DNA of 58,627 nucleotides, from positions 1 to 58,627 of the forward strand of contig JAIBEY010000020.1 of NCBI GenBank assembly GCA_019459525.1. Reading direction: 5' to 3'. Shown here piece after piece: positions 1 to 8,780 of the stretch. Numbering within the stretch: position 1 is the stretch's first letter; each line of letters starts with the position of its first letter. A model generated the notes under the pieces. The model was not told where the DNA came from and made no database searches. It saw only the letters and a program-made list of their open reading frames with translations. Origin of the DNA: Prolixibacteraceae bacterium (GTDB lineage: Bacteria; Bacteroidota; Bacteroidia; Bacteroidales; Prolixibacteraceae). Both the position numbers and the translations under genes were made by a program.

Positions 1-2
1 AA

Positions 3-452
3 ACCGATGTCGTTGACGGAAAATATCAGAAAAAGAAAGATGAAAAAACCGGGATTGCTTTGCCAGAATACAACTGGGTTTGGAGCCCGACCGGTGAGAT
101 AAACATGCACACCCCCGAACGCTGGGGAATGCTGCAATTCTCCGGAAATACGGTGAAAAATCAAAATGTGGAGTTTCAAATGCCGATAGACGAGGAGTTG
201 AAAAACTACCTGTGGCAGATCTATTACAAACAACACGAATTCAGGATAAAACACGGAGGTTTTGCGTCTTCTCTGGCTGAACTTTCGCTGCCGGATGTTT
301 TCAAAGATAGCACTGGAATGTCTGCAAAATTGGAACTTGTTGCCTCACAAAATCAGTTTTCAGCAAAACTGACCACCACTAATGGCTTGGTTTTATCGCT
401 GAACGAGAACAGTTTATTACAAAACAGTCAACCAAACAAGAACCATGAATAA
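3..452 (+). CDS. CBM9-like carbohydrate-binding family protein, C-terminal part
   Basis: The reading frame is open from the window edge, so the start lies upstream and only about 149 residues are visible. The segment WVWSPTGEINMHTPERWG followed by MLQFSG is the characteristic end of the DOMON/CBM9-like fold of 'carbohydrate-binding family 9-like' proteins, common in Bacteroidota polysaccharide-utilisation and glycosidase neighbourhoods. The last 70 residues form a helical, less conserved tail. The stop codon overlaps the start of the next gene by 8 bases, so the two are probably co-transcribed. The next gene is a putative glycosidase, which fits a sugar-processing role. The family call is by motif recognition only, and the substrate is unknown. 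Confidence 0.72.
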   Translation, partial: TDVVDGKYQKKKDEKTGIALPEYNWVWSPTGEINMHTPERWGMLQFSGNTVKNQNVEFQMPIDEELKNYLWQIYYKQHEFRIKHGGFASSLAELSLPDVFKDSTGMSAKLELVASQNQFSAKLTTTNGLVLSLNENSLLQNSQPNKNHE

Positions 453-1521
453 AAGAGATTTTATCAAATCATCGCTGTTTGCCGGAATCGGAATAATGAG
501 TTTTGGCCAGGCTAGCGGAAGTCAGAAACAGAAAAAATCTGCCGGTTATAAAAATTGGATATGGGAAAATCCCAATCATACCGAAGAAGAAAGCCATATC
601 AAAGAAAGATTCAGCCGTTTTTATTAGGCAGTAATTCGCGGGATGTTTTTTGAAAGCGACAGTGAAAACCATTTCAGGATAGCCAAATTGGTTGGTTTGG
701 AAGCTCACCGCTGGATGTGGACACTGAATCGCGGCGAAAAAGAAGTGTTGGAAAATCACCCCGATTGGTATGCTGTAAGCCGAAAAGGGCTATCTTGCGC
801 TACTCATCCGCCGTATGTGGGCTATTACCGTTGGCTTTGCCCGTCGAAGCCTGAAGTTCAGGAATACCTGAAAAGTCAGGTAAAAATGATTCTCGAAAAA
901 GATAATGTTGACGGCATCCATCTGGATTATGTGCGTTTTTGCGATGTCATATTACCCGTCAATCTTTGGCAAGGTTATAAAATAGATCAAAGCCGCGAAT
1001 TGCCTGAATACGATTTCTGTTATTGCGAAACCTGCCGGGCGAAGTACAAGGCTGAATACGGAATTGATCCGCTGGAGATTGAACATCCCGATCAAAGTCC
1101 GTCGTGGCGGAAATTCAGGTATGAGCGTGTCAATTCGTTAGTCAATCAACTGGCTGAAATAGCCCATCAGAAAAAGAAAGTAATTACAGCGGCGGTGTTT
1201 CCGACTCCTGAAATTGCCCGCCGAATTGTTCGGCAAGACTGGACCAACTGGAATTTGGATGGCGTTTGCCCGATGATTTACCACGGTTTTTACCGCGAAC
1301 CGGTTACCTGGATTGGTGATGCCGTTGAGGAAGGTATTCACTTTTTGAACGGTAAATTTCCTGTTTATGCCGGATTATATTTGCCTGATTTTAAATCAGA
1401 CGATGAGTTGGATAAGGGAATCAAAACCGCCTTGAAGCATGGCGCTTCAGGAATATCTTTATTTGGAAACGTTGACGAGAAAGTGCTCGGTATCCTGAAA
1501 AAGGCTTTGTCTGAATTATAA
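445..1521 (+). pseudogene. GHL10-like putative glycoside hydrolase interrupted by an in-frame TAG
   Basis: Two open segments, 445-624 and 628-1521, lie in the same frame and are separated only by TAG at 625-627. Codons on both sides (…RFSRFY*AVIRGMFFESDSE) continue one protein, so this is a nonsense change rather than a frameshift. The N-terminus is an export signal with a Tat-like KRDFIKSS start. The rest matches GHL10/DUF187-type TIM-barrel putative glycosidases, with GIHLDYVRF holding the usual acidic residue, CYCETCRAKY, and a C-terminal GASGISLFG strand. If the stop is real, a restart at ATG 643 would lack the signal peptide and first strand. It overlaps the CBM9-like gene by 8 bases. 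A sequencing error or amber readthrough cannot be excluded. Confidence 0.7.
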
Positions 1522-1571
1522 ACCAAAAACAAGGCTATTTAAATTTTGATCTCATTTTACTTTTTGTTTTC

Positions 1572-2555
1572 ATGATCACACTTTGCATCAATCAAACCAG
1601 CACCGATCCGTATTTTAACCTGGCGGCCGAAGAGTATTTCCTGAAGAACTTTCAGGAAGATTTTTTTATGCTTTGGCGAAGCCGGCCTTCGGTGGTGGTT
1701 GGAAAACATCAAAATGCACTGGCCGAGATCAATCATGAGTTTGTGCACGAAAACCAGATCCCAGTCGCTCGGCGACTTTCGGGTGGAGGCACGGTTTTTC
1801 ACGATCCAGGAAATGTGAATTTCACCTTTATCCGGAATGTGACGAATATTTCTGAAGTCAATTTTAAGGTTTTCACCGTTCCCGTGGTAGAAGCATTGAA
1901 AAAGCTGGGTGTTGAGGCTTACACCACAGGCCGCAACGATTTGCTGATTGACGGCAAAAAGATCTCCGGAAACGCCGAACATGTTCATCGAAACCGGGTT
2001 TTGCACCATGGAACTTTGCTGTTCGACAGTCGTTTGGCCGCACTGAAAGGCGTGTTGAAAGTCGATTTGTCGAAGTTTGAAGATAAGGCGGTACAAAGTA
2101 ACCGCAGCGAGGTGACCAACATTGCCAATCACCTGCCCAAGCCAATTTCGGTCGGGGAATTTACTGATTTTATTTTCGGCGAAATCAGCCAAAACTATAC
2201 TGAATTTAAGGTTTATGAACCCACTACGGAAGATTTGGAAGCCATAAAAAAACTCTCCATAGAAAAATACCAAACCTGGGACTGGATTTTTGGCTACTCA
2301 CCGCGCTACCGTTTTACCAACAAGCTGGAAACCGAAAACGGCGAAATTCAGATCAGCTTGTTAGTGGAGAAAGGGCATATTGCTGAAGTTGGCATTTCAG
2401 GCTTAATTCATCCTGAATTTGCTCAAAAGATTGAAAAAATTTTATTGGGTTGCAGGCACGATTTCCGCTATTTGGAAACTAAGATTACTACCGCTGATGT
2501 CATTTCCGAAGCGGAAAGAAAAACCATGAATTCTTTCCTGAGATTCTTATTTTAG
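1572..2555 (+). CDS. lplA: Lipoate--protein ligase A
   Basis: This enzyme activates lipoate with ATP and attaches it to a lysine of lipoyl domains in 2-oxoacid dehydrogenases and the glycine-cleavage H protein, in the cytoplasm. At 327 residues it has the usual LplA length. RRLSGGGTVFHD (about residues 67-78) is the signature lipoate-binding loop, and NDLLIDGKKISGNA (about 122-135) carries the catalytic lysine region. The C-terminal 90 residues form the small accessory domain, so no separate LplB is needed. The ATG at 1572 is chosen because the product begins directly with the conserved first strand. It stands 50 bases after the broken glycosidase gene and is probably independent of it. Confidence 0.93.
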   Translation: MITLCINQTSTDPYFNLAAEEYFLKNFQEDFFMLWRSRPSVVVGKHQNALAEINHEFVHENQIPVARRLSGGGTVFHDPGNVNFTFIRNVTNISEVNFKVFTVPVVEALKKLGVEAYTTGRNDLLIDGKKISGNAEHVHRNRVLHHGTLLFDSRLAALKGVLKVDLSKFEDKAVQSNRSEVTNIANHLPKPISVGEFTDFIFGEISQNYTEFKVYEPTTEDLEAIKKLSIEKYQTWDWIFGYSPRYRFTNKLETENGEIQISLLVEKGHIAEVGISGLIHPEFAQKIEKILLGCRHDFRYLETKITTADVISEAERKTMNSFLRFLF

Positions 2556-2967
2556 CCTGTTGGGGTTGAAAACTGTACCCGATCACCATTGGACCGCTCA
2601 TTCCCGATTGCCCGATTTGGCATGAAACCGAAAGTTACAATTACTGGTTATCGTCGCATGCAGGCAATATGCTACTGACTAATCCGGCTGATATTTCCTA
2701 TGTTTTAGAATTGGAATTCGGACAATCGAGGTTTCAAAATATAATTTGTGACTTGGGTTAAAGTGTATAATATCAAAAGATTGAAAGCTACTTTTCAATG
2801 TTATAATTTATATGAAAATATCTCTCAGAAAAAATGCAAGGGAAGTTAAAGTTCATTAACTTTAATAGGAAATTAAAAAGATAGAAAGGTGAAGTTTTGA
2901 TGCGGGTGATGGTGGGCTTGAGTTCCGGATAAAAAATGGAAATCATAAGAACCAAAAAATCAATAGT
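2556..2967 (+). other. Intergenic region with a possible coding remnant
   Basis: These 412 bases hold no complete gene. The frame from 2576 to 2761 is open for 61 codons up to TAA, reads like protein (IPDCPIWHETESYNYW, SSHAGNMLLTNPADISY), and lacks a plausible start. I take it as a possible remnant of a degraded gene but recognise no family. The remaining 200 bases before the OmpA-family gene are AT-rich and would have to carry its promoter; no convincing TAnnTTTG box is visible. Confidence 0.3.
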
Positions 2968-4221
2968 ATGAAAACTTTAAAATTTTTATTCGTTCTTATC
3001 TTCTGCATAGGAATGATCAGTGTTGATGCACAAATCAATTTAAAGGACAAATTGAAAAGGCAGACCAATAACAGGGCTAACAAAAACGTTGATCAGGGAA
3101 TTGATAAAGGGTTGGATGCCGCTGAAACCGGAGTGAAGGACCTGTTTAAAAAGAAAAACAAAGATGCTCTCGACAGTACTTCCGTTGATGCGCAGTCTCA
3201 GAAGTCAAATCAAGACTCAAAACAATCCCTCAAAGCTTATTCCAATTACGATTTTGTACCGGGCGACAAAGTTCTGTTGTACGAAGATTTCAGCCAGGAT
3301 GCCATTGGCGATTTCCCCGCATTGTGGACTACCAACAAATCAGGCGAAGTCAATACCCTGAATGTCGCGCCAGGTAATTGGCTCAATCTGAATGCGACTG
3401 AAGGCAACTGGTGGTTTTTAAAGCAGATCGAATTTCCTAAGAATTTTATAGTTGAATTTGATGTCGTTCCTAAAAAGGGAGCGCCCCGATACGCTGTTGG
3501 CGTTGCCATGTATGGCGAAAATGGTTTTAAGGAAATGAGCGATCCGTATGCCTGTAAAACCGGACTGGTAATCAATATTGCAAAAACAGCCTGGGAATCT
3601 TATGGGTTAAAAGCCGGAAGTCCCAGAATTAGTGGTAATTCAACTTTAAACCTGGTTGAAGAAGAAAAAGTAAACCATGTCATCATCTGGGTTCAAAACA
3701 GGCGCGTGCGCATCTATCATAAAGGTGAAAAAGTACTGGATATGCCTACCAACCTGTATGACGACAGTAAGTTTACCCGGTTCGGATTCATGTTGTACCG
3801 TGGAGCATCGAGCGCTTCGTATGTCAGCAATATAAAAATCACAACTGCATCACCCGATACCCGTAATAAACTCCTGACCGAAGGAAAATTGGTTACTTAT
3901 GGAATTTATTTCGATGTAAACAAAGATGTGGTAAAACCCGAATCGTACGGTACATTGAAGGATATTGCAACCGTTTTGAACGAAGTGCCGGATGTAAAAG
4001 TGAAGATTGTTGGACATACCGATGCCGATGGTGCTGAGGCGGCCAACCTTGATCTTTCGAAACGCCGTGCTGCCTCGGTGAAAGCCGAACTGGCGAAATC
4101 CTTTGGAGTAAATGCCGACCGCCTTATTACCGACGGATTGGGTGAAAGTCAACCGGTTGCGCCAAATGATATTCCTGTAAATAAAGCCCTTAACCGAAGG
4201 GTCGAATTCATCAAACAGTAA
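2968..4221 (+). CDS. OmpA-family protein with N-terminal lamin-G-like region
   Basis: The 417-residue product has a signal peptide (about residues 1-21, ending VDAQ), a charged Lys/Asp/Asn-rich stretch to about 85, and a central beta-rich region (about 90-300: LYEDFSQDAIGDFPALW, then GVAMYGENGF) resembling a concanavalin-like sandwich. The C-terminal OmpA domain (about 305-417) carries GHTDADG at 349-355 and NRRVEF near the end, residues that bind diaminopimelate of peptidoglycan. The likely role is an outer-membrane or periplasmic protein tethering the envelope to the wall. No eight-stranded OmpA barrel is present, which is usual for this Bacteroidota subtype. It is followed by two other exported proteins on the same strand, with gaps of 138 and 165 bases. 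Confidence 0.85.
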   Translation: MKTLKFLFVLIFCIGMISVDAQINLKDKLKRQTNNRANKNVDQGIDKGLDAAETGVKDLFKKKNKDALDSTSVDAQSQKSNQDSKQSLKAYSNYDFVPGDKVLLYEDFSQDAIGDFPALWTTNKSGEVNTLNVAPGNWLNLNATEGNWWFLKQIEFPKNFIVEFDVVPKKGAPRYAVGVAMYGENGFKEMSDPYACKTGLVINIAKTAWESYGLKAGSPRISGNSTLNLVEEEKVNHVIIWVQNRRVRIYHKGEKVLDMPTNLYDDSKFTRFGFMLYRGASSASYVSNIKITTASPDTRNKLLTEGKLVTYGIYFDVNKDVVKPESYGTLKDIATVLNEVPDVKVKIVGHTDADGAEAANLDLSKRRAASVKAELAKSFGVNADRLITDGLGESQPVAPNDIPVNKALNRRVEFIKQ

Positions 4222-4359
4222 AACTATACTTGTGCTATGCACGGTTTGTTTCGTGGCATATTTCATGTATCACAAGGTAAACCAACAGCAAATCTGTTTC
4301 ATTGAAATTAACGAGTAATCAACAATAAATAATTACATCACTTAACCAATTTAGTAAAA

Positions 4360-5043
4360 ATGAAAAAACTAATTTTAATTGCAGCAATTGTCTTAGGCGT
4401 ATCAGTATCAAAAGCTCAGGAAACATTTTTCCCAACCAAAGAAGGAACAGTTCTGGTTTACAAAACTTTTGATAAGAAAGACAAAGTAACCAACACGATT
4501 CAATACACCATCACACACTTAGAAATAAGCGGTAGTGATATGGATATTACCTATTTGTGTGAATCAATTGACCCGAAAGACAAGCTCGTTTTTAAGGAAG
4601 AAATTACTATTCATCAGAAGGGCGACAAGCTCTATTTAGACATGAGCAACTTTATTAACAAAGCTGCCTTCCAGCAGAATGGAGAGATTCCGGCCGAAGT
4701 TGTTGTGTCAGGAAACAATATGGAAATACCAATTAATCCGCAGCCGGGCGATATTTTGCCTGACGCCCATGTTGAAATGGCTCTGAAAATGGGATTTGTG
4801 AATATGAAAATTTCAGCAGACGTTACGAATCGGAAAGTTGAAGCCATTGAAGATGTTGTTGTTAAAAGTGGAAGTTTTAAGAGTTATAAGTTTTCGAGCG
4901 ATATTAATTCTGTAGCAATGGGCATTAAAGTTAGGGCCAAAAGTGTGGAATGGTATGCCAAAGGAATTGGGACGGTAAAATCTGAGAGCTACGATAAAAA
5001 TGGTAATCTGCAATCGCACACCGAATTGATTGAAATTAAATAA
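4360..5043 (+). CDS. Exported TapB/DUF3108-like beta-rich protein
   Basis: The 227-residue protein starts with a clear signal peptide (MKKLILIAAIVLGVSVSKAQ). The mature part begins FFPTKEGTVLVYKTFDKKDK and continues as alternating strands ending GIGTVKSESYDKNGNLQSHT, a pattern typical of DUF3108-like/TapB periplasmic proteins. The closing GIGTVK…YD.NGNL motif is especially characteristic. The function is unknown; a lipid- or polymer-binding beta-sandwich is plausible. It lies between the OmpA-family gene and another exported hypothetical protein, but the gaps leave operon membership uncertain. Confidence 0.62.
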   Translation: MKKLILIAAIVLGVSVSKAQETFFPTKEGTVLVYKTFDKKDKVTNTIQYTITHLEISGSDMDITYLCESIDPKDKLVFKEEITIHQKGDKLYLDMSNFINKAAFQQNGEIPAEVVVSGNNMEIPINPQPGDILPDAHVEMALKMGFVNMKISADVTNRKVEAIEDVVVKSGSFKSYKFSSDINSVAMGIKVRAKSVEWYAKGIGTVKSESYDKNGNLQSHTELIEIK

Positions 5044-5208
5044 ACTATCGAGAGGAACCTGACTTTCGAGCTTTGTATGAGAAAATTTATGTCTTTATAA
5101 GTACCAAATTTTAATTAGAAATCGACTAAAATCAGTTATAAAGACAGTGTTACGAACATTGTTAATGAAGAAAAACCAGCAAAATTAACTCAAAAAAAAT
5201 AAGCTGAA

Positions 5209-6162
5209 ATGAAAAGTATAGCCTCGATCATGGCAAGTTTATTTCTGATCATGGCCGGAAATCTGTGTGCCCAGGAACTACCACTTATTCCGGACAAACA
5301 AGGCTCTTTTGAAACCCTTAGCCGGACGGATTATACCATGCCTGATTTCGGATTTACCAAGGCCGAAATAGTGGCTAATCTTCAGGAAATTAAGGAGATT
5401 GTCAGCGTTGTTCGCAAAAATCCGGTTTTAGCCGAAATGAAGGGATTTGATGGACGGGCCCGAATTTATACAATAAGTATGAAGGACGAACACAGCTATG
5501 GGCTTCCTTCCCGAATCAGTTTCGAATTTGCAGCCTGGTACCGATTGAAGGATGGACGAGAAGTCCGTGGGTTAATTGAACCTCCGGAATGGTCGGTGTA
5601 TCTGAATAAAATGCAACCGGGTTGGACGAGTGGCTTTTCGCATAAACCCGATTTTTTTGCTGTGCCAGAAAAGAAGGAAGTCGTTGAACCGGGAATAGAT
5701 GTTTATGATGGCGAGTGTTATGTGGTGCATGATGCCAACCGACCTGATTACTGGTTGCCGGTTACTGTTAAAGAAGCTTTTGATGTGGTATTTGCAGAAA
5801 CCGGGAAAATTACCGATCAGATTCAGAAAGACTATATGATGAAATTTTTGAATGAGGAATGGGCTGCAATTTCGGCTGAAGACTATAACAAACCGGCAAC
5901 TCTCAGCGGAATGATTTCCCGGGTAGGCACCAATGAGGGTTTTCCAAAAATCATGAAAGTTAATCCGGCTTACTGGGATAAAAGCCGACCAAAATCAGAT
6001 ATCCAGTTTATCTACTTCCGCATGATCGGAAATAAAAAATATTTGGAGCAACGGAGTAATGAATATCTGAAAGCAAATAGCATAAGCTACCATTGCGCCC
6101 GATTTGAAGAATCGCTCAATATGGATTTTGTAAGATCATTCAAACCGATGGTTGTTAAATAG
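5209..6162 (+). CDS. Exported hypothetical protein
   Basis: The 317-residue protein has a signal peptide (about residues 1-22, ending NLCAQ) and no predicted membrane segment after it. The mature sequence is mixed alpha/beta with many aromatics (EPPEWSVYLNKMQPGW, WLPVTVKEAFDVVF) and a tail holding SYHCARFEESLNMDFV. I recognise no family or catalytic motif. The gene ends 31 bases from the convergent MG2 gene, with a hairpin between them. Codon use looks like that of the neighbours. It is judged real because of its length, the signal peptide and consistent coding character. Confidence 0.7.
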   Translation: MKSIASIMASLFLIMAGNLCAQELPLIPDKQGSFETLSRTDYTMPDFGFTKAEIVANLQEIKEIVSVVRKNPVLAEMKGFDGRARIYTISMKDEHSYGLPSRISFEFAAWYRLKDGREVRGLIEPPEWSVYLNKMQPGWTSGFSHKPDFFAVPEKKEVVEPGIDVYDGECYVVHDANRPDYWLPVTVKEAFDVVFAETGKITDQIQKDYMMKFLNEEWAAISAEDYNKPATLSGMISRVGTNEGFPKIMKVNPAYWDKSRPKSDIQFIYFRMIGNKKYLEQRSNEYLKANSISYHCARFEESLNMDFVRSFKPMVVK

Positions 6163-6165
6163 TTT

Positions 6166-6184
6166 TAGCTTGTTCAGCAAGCTA
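6166..6184. terminator. Hairpin between convergent genes
   Basis: TAGCTTG (6166-6172), a five-base loop, and CAAGCTA (6178-6184) form a perfect 7-bp stem between the stops at 6162 (plus) and 6194 (minus). There is no strong T-run, so it is only a candidate terminator. Confidence 0.4.
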
Positions 6185-6193
6185 TCTGTTCGC

Positions 6194-8773
6194 TTATTTG
6201 GTTACCGAAAACACAGCTTTCCCGCTACCCATTTGTCCTTTTTCGTTGATACCCTGTACTTCTATCACAAAATCAGACAGTACTTTACTGGCTGTAACTG
6301 AGAATTCAAACCATCCGGTTTCGTTTACCTGCTGATTGGGTATCCACATTAGGGTTGTCCTGTTATCTCGTTTCAGATTAACGGGCTCAACCGGAAAGAG
6401 ATTCGGAATCCGGTAGGCTCCGTCATAGTTGTGTGAGTTCTTTTCAGCTTGGGAATCAGATTCAGTTATTTTGGCCTTTTTCATAAATATCTCGATGATA
6501 CCCACCGAATTTAGCCCGGTATAGCGCTGAATATCCATTGGATTGGTCGAAACATTGATGTAATCAACCTCAATTGGCGAAATGTTTTGAAGGGAAGAAA
6601 TATCGGTTCCCATCTGTTGTCCATCGAGTATGATTAATGCGCCTCCCTGGTAATTGATAGAATTTTCGGATCCGACAAATACGATTTGATTGTTGGTTAT
6701 TTTATATGGTTTTATCGATTTGATTACATCCAGTAAATTAGTGGCTGTCGATAGCATTCTGCGCTGATTATCAATTGCAATGGTGTTTGTTTTTACCACT
6801 TTTGGCGCTTTTGTAAACAAATCGGGATTGCTGCTGAAGTAGGTTTCGTCAATCACTTTATTCTTTCTTACAAAGTTGTATTTCTGGGAATTCTTGGAAA
6901 CAAAATCGCCAATTCGTGCTTCAAAGTTTTTGTTCAGAACCACTTTCAGTTCGCGTTTTCCTTCAGGATCAGTTGCTTTTACCGAAAAGTCTTCGGTACT
7001 GGCAGTGCTCTGGTTCGGAAACGAGAATCGCCCATCGGCATTGGTGGTGGTGGTGAGTAGCTGCATATTTTTGTTATTCACCAGGCTTACTTTGGCTTTA
7101 TTTACTTTATTCTCGTTTTTATCGGTAACAATGCCCGATATCCCACCGGTTCCGACTCCTGAGGTGTTGGCATTTTTAGGTTTAAACGCTTTGATTTTTG
7201 ACCAGTCGAAGCCTTTTACACGATTGGCAATTAAATAAACATCAAACAACACCGAAGGGGATATTCCTCCCTTAAACGCGCCCGAAACAACCGAAAATGG
7301 AGTTTCGAGCCCGGATGCAACAAGCAGGCATTCGTTAATTGGTGGTTGGGCTGTACTATTTCGTTGCCGGTCCGAAACCGAAACGCTCACATTTCCCGAA
7401 ATGAGTTGTCCGGCTTCATCTGCCAGCCGAATTTTAACTCTCATCTGCTCACCGGCCACTAACTTGTTTTTTTCGGGCTGAATGTCAATTTTTAGTTCTT
7501 GTTTTTTATCGACAAAAACAATTCTTTGGGCCAGCAAATGTCCTTCGTTCGAAAAAACGGCTAATTGATTGATCCCGTGCGGAAGGGTTTCTGTGGGAAT
7601 TTTGATGCGGCCGATTCCGTTTATTTCCATATCGGCAGCCCAGTAGATGGCATTTCCCTGGGTGACAACCAGAGCAATGGCATGTTTTTGTTTGTCGGTA
7701 AAAATCAGGTTGGCCGAAATAAACCCGGCGTCAGTTTTTACAACCGATAATGCAAGCCCGTCGGGAAGGGGCGCCGGGAGTTCGAACGACTGTTTTTGTC
7801 CGTTTTTGCCTGAAATAACCAGTTTGTACAATTGATTTTCGGGATTTGGAATCGTGAAAAGGCCCAAACCTTTGGTAAACGTTTTAACCAGGCTTACCGA
7901 TTTTCCGCTCTGATCCAGCACCGATGCTTCCAGTTCAACCGCAAGACCCCATTTGTTGAAGGCTGTAAAACCAATTTTGGAGGGAGCTCCGGCAATCAGA
8001 TTTCCACCTTCAGGAAAGAACCTGACTTCCAAGGGATCGATATTCGAGGGTAGAAATACTTCATATTTCCATTCTTCTTTATTGTCACTTAGCTCGCATA
8101 CGAAAGGTTCGCCATTGGTTTTTGCCGGTAACGTAAAGGGCAGGGTAACTTTCCCTCTTTCGTCGGTTTTAAGCTTCCCTTTTTCAATAATGTCGGCTCC
8201 ATTCATTATTTGGTAACGAAGTTGGGTGTTTTTCTGTATTTCGCCCGAATTTTCACTGAGAATGATAAACAACTCATTCTTTTCTCCTGCCGTTGAAATA
8301 CTGTCTTTAGCTACTACTTCGGCAACGAGTTGGTTGGAGTATTGTGGGTTGATACAGATCGTGGTGAGCGAAACTTCTTCCGGTGAGCTGTGTGCCGATG
8401 TATAGGCTACCAGTGAGTAATTTCCTTTGGGGATGGTTGGTGAAATTTCCACATCGCCTGAGGTTGCGCCATTTTTAATCCTGAAAATTTCGGAAAGCAC
8501 AAGGGTTCCTTTTTTGTCGTAAAGTTTTACAAAAAGTTCATCGCTTCCTTTGGCAACAGGAAGATGGTTACCTGTGGTTACAAAAGCACGAAACCAGATC
8601 GTTTCGCCTGGCTTATACTGCGACTTATCTGTGGTTATAAAAACTTTCTCCTTCGGGAAATAGCTGAAATAATCGGCCATCTGCTGGCTGAGTTTGGGAA
8701 TCGGACCCTGGTTTTGTGCCGATAATACTATTCCTGCAAAAACACCCAATACCAGTAAAGTTAAAGTTTTCAT
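6194..8773 (-). CDS. MG2/macroglobulin-like exported protein with CarboxypepD_reg and TonB plug-like domain
   Basis: The 859-residue product starts at the ATG 8771-8773, chosen because it begins a good signal peptide (MKTLTLLVLGVFAGIVLSAQ) and sits 7 bases after the upstream stop; an upstream ATG at 8836 would overlap that gene. Residues about 40-130 form an MG2-type domain (KVFITTDKSQYKPGETIWF). About 540-620 is a carboxypeptidase-regulatory-like domain (GISGIVTDKNENKVNKAKV), and about 660-770 resembles a TonB-receptor plug (GGALIILDGQQM, NSVGIIEIFMKK). No beta-barrel follows the plug. This is the last gene of the sigma/FecR operon, so it may be made on envelope signalling. Its biochemical role is not established. 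Confidence 0.8.
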   Translation of the reverse strand: MKTLTLLVLGVFAGIVLSAQNQGPIPKLSQQMADYFSYFPKEKVFITTDKSQYKPGETIWFRAFVTTGNHLPVAKGSDELFVKLYDKKGTLVLSEIFRIKNGATSGDVEISPTIPKGNYSLVAYTSAHSSPEEVSLTTICINPQYSNQLVAEVVAKDSISTAGEKNELFIILSENSGEIQKNTQLRYQIMNGADIIEKGKLKTDERGKVTLPFTLPAKTNGEPFVCELSDNKEEWKYEVFLPSNIDPLEVRFFPEGGNLIAGAPSKIGFTAFNKWGLAVELEASVLDQSGKSVSLVKTFTKGLGLFTIPNPENQLYKLVISGKNGQKQSFELPAPLPDGLALSVVKTDAGFISANLIFTDKQKHAIALVVTQGNAIYWAADMEINGIGRIKIPTETLPHGINQLAVFSNEGHLLAQRIVFVDKKQELKIDIQPEKNKLVAGEQMRVKIRLADEAGQLISGNVSVSVSDRQRNSTAQPPINECLLVASGLETPFSVVSGAFKGGISPSVLFDVYLIANRVKGFDWSKIKAFKPKNANTSGVGTGGISGIVTDKNENKVNKAKVSLVNNKNMQLLTTTTNADGRFSFPNQSTASTEDFSVKATDPEGKRELKVVLNKNFEARIGDFVSKNSQKYNFVRKNKVIDETYFSSNPDLFTKAPKVVKTNTIAIDNQRRMLSTATNLLDVIKSIKPYKITNNQIVFVGSENSINYQGGALIILDGQQMGTDISSLQNISPIEVDYINVSTNPMDIQRYTGLNSVGIIEIFMKKAKITESDSQAEKNSHNYDGAYRIPNLFPVEPVNLKRDNRTTLMWIPNQQVNETGWFEFSVTASKVLSDFVIEVQGINEKGQMGSGKAVFSVTK

Positions 8774-8780
8774 TTCGCCA

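Noticed and set aside
1557-2273. 238-codon open frame opposite lplA
   Set aside because: Antisense to a well-supported lipoate ligase; composition typical of a shadow frame.
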